The notes under the pieces: model-generated
The model's database searches: none
What the model was told of the DNA's origin: nothing
The model's input: the letters and a program-made list of their open reading frames with translations, nothing else
Program-made: the position numbers and the translations under genes
Shown here: piece after piece, positions 56,444-64,000 of the stretch
Layout: each line of letters begins with the position of its first letter
Numbering within the stretch: the first letter of the stretch is position 1
DNA from: Pyrus communis
Taxonomy: Eukaryota > Streptophyta > Magnoliopsida > Rosales > Rosaceae
Assembly (NCBI RefSeq): GCF_963583255.1
Contig: NC_084817.1
Span: 14,204,121 to 14,268,120, forward strand
DNA: 64,000 nt
Reading direction: 5' to 3'

Positions 56444-56819
56444 ATCACAAGTTAAACAAAAAGTTCGAGCATCTTTAAAGATTGTAGGCCAATAAAAACC
56501 ACATTCTAATACCTTAAGGGCAGTGCGTTGTGTGCTAAAATGTCCACCACATGCATAAGTGTGACAAAAGGTTTGAATTGAATTAAACTCACAATCATGC
56601 ACACAACGACGCACAATCTGATTTGCACAAAACTTCCACAAATATGGGTCATCCCATACATAAAACCGTGCCTCTTTCCTTAATTTATCACGTTGGTGCC
56701 TAGCTAGGGTACTTGGAACACGTTTTGACACCAAAAAATTGACCAAATCGGCATACCAAGGTTCACATACCTTAATGGACAGCAATTGCTCATCAGGGAA
56801 TGTCTCTTGGATGGGTAAA
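56444..56819 (-). pseudogene. RNase H-integrase linker and zinc-finger fragment of element J
   Basis: Minus-strand sequence encoding the zinc-binding N-terminus of an Athila integrase ([16 protein letters not shown], then FCLTCD) and the linker before it. It is the 5' continuation of 43658-44464. It is cut at 56819 by an inserted plus-strand LTR; the RT part of J is not in the window. Confidence 0.85.
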
Positions 56820-58386
56820 TGATAGGAGCATATTTATGCTACTTAGTTATGTTGTTTCCTTGCATTTAGTTACTTAATTACTATCTATTTTAGTCTTTTA
56901 AGCTATTTTCGTATGTTTTTAGGTCCTAATGGCAAAAGGAGCAAGAAAGTGCATTTTGAGGCTATTTGGAGCAGTTTTGGGCATGGATTGGATAGCTTAA
57001 CTATGGAACAATGTGGATGGACGAAATTGAAGTCAAGAGATGCTAGGAAAGGCCAAAAATCTGGAGAAAGAAGTCCAAATCCAAAGAAGATAAGGAAAGA
57101 GCAAGAAATAAGGAACCTTATCCAAATTTACTTATCTTATCCAAACCTTATCCAACCTTATCTTATCCTATCCTAATCTTTTCCTACCTTAATTCCTCTC
57201 CTTTTCAGCCCAAATTTCGTGCCTCCCCTTCACCCTACAAATACATGATGCCACAACACTCAAAAACCACCACCCTCTACCACAAATTCACACCACACCA
57301 TCCACCACACCTCAAGAGCCTAAATTCACACAAATCCTCATTGTTGGCAGCAAGGAAGGAAGAAGGAGCCACCTGGAGCGTTTCTAGGTGTATTCAATCT
57401 TTGTTTTCAATGTTTAATTTATATTCTCTTTGTTTTGTTGTAAACATGAGGAACTAATTTTCTTTTGGCTAGGGGAGACTTTGAAACCATGATTATATTT
57501 GCAATATGAATTGATTAATTCCAGTTGTGATTTCATAAATTGTGAATGCAATTTACTTAACCGTTTGATGGATAACTTATTCTTGTTTGTTGATTAAGGG
57601 TGCACACTTAGTTTGCATGCATGAATTTGGGGCTAGAATATAAGGGAGTTTCACATAATCGTTACAAACTTATATTCACAAGTAGTTAAGGTTGTTTTCA
57701 CAATCATGTTAAGTAAATTCCTAGCATGAGTATCATGATGTCATAGTTACAAGTGCTTTGTCAATACTTATGATTTTCATAGAACGTAATGATCTTTGAT
57801 TGTATCTCTATTATGATGTCATGTAGGGGACTTTTGAAGAATGCTTTGGGTTGTCGTATGATGTCATCCAATCCAATAACTTAAGGAAAATCTGAGGGTT
57901 AATTAGTGACGTCACGGTTAATCTGGGGTGTTGAGGTTCATGGTTTATCGGAAAAGCAACTGGAAATCAATTTGTGTTCAAATGTGTCATGTGTGGAAAA
58001 GAATCCTCTAGCTAGCTAATCACCCATCCATATCCCCAAATTCGTCCAAAGTTTATTTAAGTCTTTTAGCTACTTGTTTTTATCTTAAATTCGTCAAAAA
58101 CCCAATCCCCTTTATTTAGTTGTGTCAAATCTGTCCTAATTAGTGTTTTTGAGTGTTTTGAGTCAAAACCAATTCTATTTTCGTCCAAATTGAGTCCTTG
58201 AGTCTAGTTTGAGTCTTTTTGATTGTTTTGTGTTGTTTAGAGTCTTTTAAGTTTGTTTTGAGTCATATAAGTTTAGTTAAGAGTCTTTTCAGTTTGTTTA
58301 AGTGTTTTGAAGCATATTTTTGTATCTTTGAGTCAGTTTTCATTAGATTAGCAATCCCTCCTAATCCCCGGCCTAGAACGTGTGGT
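56820..58386 (+). repeat. Plus-strand LTR, 3' end missing
   Basis: Starts TGATAGGAGCATATTTATGC and runs to the CTAATCCCCGGCCTAGAACG block near 58380, about 60 nt short of a normal LTR end. It is then cut by another LTR starting at 58387. It has the C/G region reduced to CTAGGGGAGA near 57467 and no autonomous coding. Confidence 0.75.
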
Positions 58387-59165
58387 TGATAGGAGCATAT
58401 TCATGCGACTTAAATGGCTTGTTCTCGTGCATTTACGTTATGTTTCTTTAGTTATTTTAGTACTTTAAGCTATTTTCGTGTGTTTGTAGGTCCAAAGGGC
58501 TAAAGGAGCAAAAAGATGCATTTTGGAGACTTTTGGAGCACTTTTGGGCTAAGGATGGATAGCTTATGCTTGGAGCCAAAGTGTTGGACGAAATTGAAGA
58601 CCTAATTGAAGACCAAAGTGTTGGAACCTTGTTCCCTTTAGTTTTAGGACATTTAAACCTTTCCTTTATCCTTAGCCGTGCATAACATTCCAACATTCAA
58701 CTCCTTCATTTCAGCCACACTCCCATTTATCATCACCACATATACTTATCACATATCACTTATCACATATCATTCACCACTTATCATTCACCACTTATCA
58801 TTCAACCAACTTTGCACATGCATTCATCATAACCATGCCGTGCATCCCCTTTACATTTCAGCCATTCCACATGCACTCATTGTCATTCCAACCTTTAATC
58901 CACATGCATTCCCATCCATTTCATCATTGCATTTGCAGAAAATCCACTTCCTTTGCACATGCATTCATCATCATCACTCTAGTTTTAATTCACATGCAAA
59001 ACCACCAACACATGCACCCATCACCAAACACTTACCTTTGCCGTGACTCTTCACTCCCATTTCCAGCTTTTCCTTTGCATTCCCCCTTTAATCAACACTT
59101 GCATCCACTCACTAAGAAATCATTCATTCCACATGCACCCAGAAATCACTCATGCCAAGCACATT
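58387..59165 (+). repeat. Plus-strand LTR, U3 part (continues 61324-62004)
   Basis: TGATAGGAGCATATTCATGC start with a CATGCA-rich U3. It is interrupted by solo LTR 59166-61318 after ACATT (59161-59165). Confidence 0.8.
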
Positions 59166-61318
59166 TGATAGGAGCATATTTAGGCGACTTAACTAGCTTA
59201 TTCTTGTGCATTCGTGCTATTATTTCTTAGTTAATGTCGTATTACAACTCAATTTCGTGTGTTTGTAGGTCCTATGGGTTAAAGTATCAAGAAAGTGCAT
59301 TTTGGTGCATTTTGGAGCTATTTTGGACACTAGGTGGTGAGCTTGCATGTGGGCTAACATGGATGGACGAATTTGGACTTCAAGAAGGTGGAAATGTGTT
59401 AAGAAGAGGAAGGAACTAAGCTAAGGACAAAGTGGATAAGGAAAGTGCAAGAAAAGAGGAAACATTATCCAAAACATTATCCAACCTTATCCAACATTAT
59501 CCAATTATCCAAAACATTATCCAAACCTTATCTCATCTTATCCTATCCAAACCTTATCATGTCTTACTCCTAATTACATGGGGACTTAAATGGATCATTC
59601 TAGAACCTATTTCTAGAAGCATTCTATTCTAGAAGGCCCAAATCTGCCACAAAACCTACTCTTTCTAGAAACCCTAGAAAAGTGGCGCCCCAAAGCTTTC
59701 TAGAAGGCTTTACCTTGCCTTGCAAGCCAAGCTACCCTCTCCCCTAAATCAGCCGCACCTTCCTAGGCCCAATCCCTTTGGGATTCTGATTTCCAAGGCC
59801 TAATCCTTGTGGATTTGGGTATACAATTCGTTTTATAAAACTATGTGGGCCAAAAACCTCTTCCTAGGTGGATTTGACAACCCATGGCCGAATTCTAGGG
59901 CCCTAATTCACCAAATCTGCTAAGTAAACCCTAATCTAATAAACCCTAGGACTATATAAACATATTTTCAGCCACAAATTCGTAGACCCCTTATGCTAGA
60001 CAGAAAACCCTTGTGCCGCACCTCCATTCCCCATTCTTGACCTCCATAGACCTCCCTCCACATCCATACACCTCTGCCGCACCCTTCCCCACCATAATCA
60101 ACCATCCTCCATCCCTCCAAACTAGAAAACACCATCCAAAACCACCAATTCCATCACCCACACTTTGTGCCGCAACAAGGAGGAGGAAGAGGAGCCAATC
60201 TGTGCATCAAATCCATCTTGGAATTGCTGAACGTATAGGTGTATTCTTTCTTATGATTTCAATGTTTAAATTCAATACTTTTTGTTGTGCAAGCATGAGG
60301 AACTAATCCCCCCTTTGGCTAGGGGGGAAATTCGAAACCATGGTTGTATTTGCATGATGATTTGATTACTTTCAGTTGTGATTTCATGAATGATGAATTC
60401 AATTTACTTATCTATTTTAATTAAAACTTGCTTATGTATATGAATTGAGAGTGCACGCTTGATTTGCATGCATAAACATGATGCTAGGGTATGAGGGAAC
60501 TTCACCTAATCGTTGGGAACTTATATTCATGAGTAGTTAAGATTGTTGGTCACAATTATGATAAGTGAATTCTTGGCATAAGTATCATGCGCTTTCATAG
60601 TTACGAATGCCTCGTCAACACCTATGATTTCCATAGAACCTAATGATCTTTGATTGTCTTTCTATCATGCGCTTTCATATAGAAAACCTTTAAGGAATAA
60701 TTTGATTGCAATGCGCTATTTCCATTCAATTCAATGACCTAAGGGAAATCTGAGAGTTAATTTAAGCGTACCTAATTAACTTGGGGTGTTGAGGTTCATA
60801 AATTCATCGAATAAGCAACTGGAGATTATTTTGTATGCAAATATGCCATGTGTGGAGAAAAACCTCCTAGCCATCTCACCATCCATTTAATTCCACCAAT
60901 TTCGTCAGAATCTGCCTATTTTACATATTTGTTTTGTTTGTTTGATTTTCGTCAAAAACCAAATCCCCAAGTGTCTTAGAGTGTCTAATTGGTCCAAATA
61001 TGTTTTAGATTGTGTTTTTAAGAGTTTTGAGTCAAGTTAGAACCAATTTTCGTCCAAAATTGTGTTTAGGCTCAAAACTGCCCAGATTGTGTTTTTAAGG
61101 CAGTTTTGAGTGTTTTTAGCCTATTTTGAGTTTTGTGAACGTGTTTGAGTCTTTTTAAGTGAGTTTAAGTGTTTTAAAGATTAAGTTTATTTATTTGAGT
61201 CAGTTTAGAGTGTTTAGCAAGCCCTCCTAATCCCCGGTGTAAGAACGATCCCTACTTATTTATATGCTACAATTGTCAAAAGAGGGTTAATTTGTGTGTT
61301 AAGTTAATTTTCGCATCA
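59166..61318 (+). mobile_element. Solo LTR of the autonomous Athila type, TSD ACATT
   Basis: A 2153-nt LTR from TGATAGGAGC to TCGCATCA, flanked by ACATT at 59161-59165 and 61319-61323. It is closely similar to the LTRs of the intact element but diverged near its 3' end, with TATATAA at 59953-59959. It shows that this autonomous family has lost other copies through LTR-LTR recombination. Confidence 0.9.
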
Positions 61319-61323
61319 ACATT

Positions 61324-62004
61324 CATACACTTTCACATACATCTTGGCAGCTTTCACATGCACACACATGCATTTCAAGCTCATCCACCACTCATGCCGT
61401 GCACAACCCATACCATTCCAGCACCAACAACACTCAAAACCGTGCACATTCACTCACCATAGCATACCAGCATTTGCACATGCAACCTAGCTGTCATGTT
61501 CCCCCCATTTCACCTATAAATACTCATTCACACACTCTTCCAATGGATTCATTCACAACAGAAATTGGTCCCTTGGGACCGTGCCCTTCACAAAGTCCAT
61601 CCATTCCATTCATAAACTCATCCATTGCAGAAATGTAGACCATCAAACCATCTTTGTGCCGTGCTCTCCCTTACAATCCAAACACCATCCTTCCATCTCC
61701 ACAACTCCTCTTCCATTCCTCCACCACTCCCCAAACCATTCACACCATCAAACTATCCCTAGACCTTGTGCTACAACGAAGAGGAAGAAAATAGTGCCTA
61801 AACGTTCATACAATTCAAGTTTGAGTTGTTGGAATGTTTAGGTGCTTCTTTGATTTCAATGTTTAAATTCAATACTCTTTGTTTTGTACGAATGAGGAAT
61901 GGAAGAGAAGAGTGCCTAAACGTTCATACAATTCAAGTTTGAGTTGTTGGAATGTTTAGGTGTTTCTTTGATTCTCTTTATTTTGTACGTATGAGGTACT
62001 AAAC
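61324..62004 (+). repeat. Continuation of LTR 58387, truncated by next LTR
   Basis: Resumes the U3 and contains a CACCTATAAATACTC promoter near 61510-61525 and two leader hairpins (about 61797-61960). It stops at GGTACTAAAC, where the LTR at 62005 begins. Confidence 0.8.
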
Positions 62005-64000
62005 TGATAGGAGCATATTTACGCACCTTAGTTTAGCTTGTTTTTGTGCATTTATAGTGTTTTTCCTTAGTAAAGTAGTATTTTAAGCTAGTTCAATGTG
62101 TTTTCAGGTTTTAAGGGCAAAGTATGCAAAAGGATGCATTTTGGAGCCTTTTGGAGCAAATTAGAGCTTGGAATGGACATCATATGCTTGGTGCCAAGAG
62201 GATGGAAGAAATTGAAGACTTGAAGATGATGATTCCTACTTGAGCAAGGTTTCCTAGTTGAAGTAGGAAAGTCCCTAAATGGAAGATGGTTTCCTAGTTG
62301 AATTAGGATTCCTAGTTAAAATGGGTTTCCTAGTTGAATTAGGATTCCTAGTTAAAATGGGTTTCCTAGTTGAATTAGGATTCCTAGAAGAATGAAGATT
62401 CCTACTCAAATAAGGTTTCCTACTTGATGAAGGAAAGTCAAAATCCATATGGCCTCAAGTTGCAGCAACAAAGAAGCTTTCCAAGTCCAAGGAGGAGAAG
62501 AATTCCAAGATGAAGAAGGATTAGCTTTCCTAATCCTAATGCACAAGGTTTTCAGCCACAAAGAGGAGTCCTAAACACTTTAGGACACCTTATCCTAATC
62601 CTATAGGGATGCCATGCACTTTACCTTATCTTGGAGGGTTTCTAGAAGCCTTAGATGCCCTATCCTATCTTTGCCGTGGGTTTTATCCAAATCCCCTTAG
62701 TTTTTAGGCTTTCAAGAAGCTCTAACATTATCCCTACAAAGGTGCCGCACCCTTATCCCTTTTTCCCTACAAATTTGGCCCTTAAAACATGTTTCTAGGA
62801 ACCTTATCTTATCTCCTACAAAGGTGGCGCCCCAAATCCTTCTAGAAAGCTGATTTCCCTTGCCTTGCAAGGCACTCTAGAAGCCTTATCTCCTTACCTG
62901 CCGCACCTAGGAAGCATTATCCCTTTCTATTTCTGATTTCTAAGCCTATTTCCTTGTGGATTTGGGTTATTCAAGTCCATATCTGATTACCCTAGGGTTT
63001 TAAGTGCCTATATATACTCATATTAACCCCTAGATCAGATCACCACCTCTCATACACATTCAATAATTCCAGAAATTCGTCCAAACCTCTCCACACCCTT
63101 GCCGCAGCCACCAAACACCTTTCTCCTTAGTTTTAAGCTTTGCCGCACCATCCCCTTCCCCTAAACACTACTACATCCCTCCATAACCGTGCATCCATAT
63201 ACCTAAGGCCCTAAACCTGTCCCTAGACCCTTGCCGCACCAAGGAGGAGGAGAAGGAAGCTCGGGAGTTCATGCAATTCGAGTTCGCGTCGCTGGAATTT
63301 CTAGGTGTTTCTTTTCCTTTGATTTCAATGTTTAATTTCAATTCTCTTTGTTTTGTGCGTATGAGGAACTAAACCCCCCCTTGGCTAGGGGGGGATTCGA
63401 AACCATGAACATACTTGCTATATGAATTGATTACTTCTAATTGCGTTTCATAAGTTGTGAATTCAATTTACTTATCTATGTGAATTACATTGATTTGTGT
63501 GTGTTGGTTGAGAGTGCACGCTTAATTATCATGCATAAATTGGATGCTAGGATATAAGGAAATTTCACCTAATCGTTATGGAATTATATTCACAAGTAGT
63601 AAAGGTTGATGATCTCAATCGCGTTAAGTAAATTCTTGGCATAAGTTTCATGCAATCATAGTAACAAGTGCTTCGTCAATGTTTATGGTTTTCATAGAAC
63701 TTAATGATTCTTGCTTGTATCTCTATTATGCAATCATGTAGGGGACTTGTGGGGAATGTTTTGGGTTGTCGTATGCAATCATCCAATTCAATAACGTTAG
63801 GAAAATCTGAAGGTTAATTTAAGCGAACCTAATTAACTTGGGGCGTTGAGAATTCATGGGTTATTGAAAAGCAATTGGAAATCATTTTATATGCAAGTAT
63901 AACATGTGTGGAGATGAACCCCTTAGCTAGCTTCCCATCCATTCAATTCCATCAAATTCGTTTTTACAATCTGTTCTAATTTAAAAAGTTTGTTTTGTTT
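62005..64000 (+). repeat. Plus-strand LTR running off the window end
   Basis: Starts TGATAGGAGCATATTTACGC. It includes a tandem array of TTTCCTAGTTGAATTAGGA-type units (about 62289-62400), a TATATATAC promoter-like segment near 63011, and a CCCCCCC...GGGGGGG hairpin near 63375-63394. The end is outside the window, so the element behind it cannot be classified. Confidence 0.8.
62289..62400 (+). repeat. About 38-bp tandem repeat in LTR U3
   Basis: Units of GTTTCCTAGTTGAATTAGG followed by ATTCCTAGTTAAAATGG, nearly three copies. Confidence 0.8.

Overview
The window is nuclear DNA of a flowering plant, probably a eudicot, from a repeat-dense and probably heterochromatic region. The evidence is tRNA-Asp primer-binding sites, an intact Athila-lineage Ty3/gypsy gag-pol, AT-rich composition, 5-bp target-site duplications (TSDs), and nested LTR retrotransposons from end to end. 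I found no ordinary host gene, tRNA, rRNA or CRISPR array. I cannot name the species.

Almost all LTRs belong to one superfamily. They start TGATAGGAGCATATT and end CATCA. Two related kinds are present: (1) an autonomous Athila-type element with 2.2-kb LTRs, and (2) non-autonomous relatives with 1.8-2.5-kb LTRs whose U3 is packed with CATGCA hexamers. The relatives carry only a shrunken Gag-linker ORF and/or a gene on the opposite strand. That antisense gene encodes a small coiled-coil protein with an N-terminal LxLxL (EAR-like) motif. Three open copies are present: 3486-4277, 18786-19433, and 28460-29131 (minus strand).

Layout. 1-6690: minus-strand element A (3' LTR cut by the window edge), with gag-pol deleted and the antisense gene kept. 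6691-13479: mosaic of LTR pieces in both orientations with a solo LTR (11147-12969, TSD ATGTG). 13480-24543: minus-strand array LTR / antisense-gene internal part / LTR / gag-like internal part / LTR, interrupted by solo LTR 14173-18020 (TSD ATATG), which holds a 1.5-kb tandem duplication. 24544-36661: plus-strand element H (LTR, Gag-like ORF, antisense gene, LTR) plus a third, inverted, truncated LTR, with the whole block flanked by TSD CATGT. 36667-40842: more LTR pieces. 40843-56819: an old minus-strand Athila element (J) with decayed integrase, split by solo LTR 41437-43657 (TSD CTTAG) and by the intact plus-strand Athila element 44465-56443 (TSD ATCAC). 56820-64000: nested plus-strand LTRs including solo LTR 59166-61318 (TSD ACATT).

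How the parts may work together (inference): the non-autonomous elements share the PBS, the PPT, the post-pol motif and LTR termini with the autonomous element, so its proteins could mobilise them. The antisense gene has its own upstream region with a TATA-like box and sits where Athila elements often keep an env-like ORF. LTR identity was judged by eye and by exact length and coordinate agreement, not by a computed alignment.
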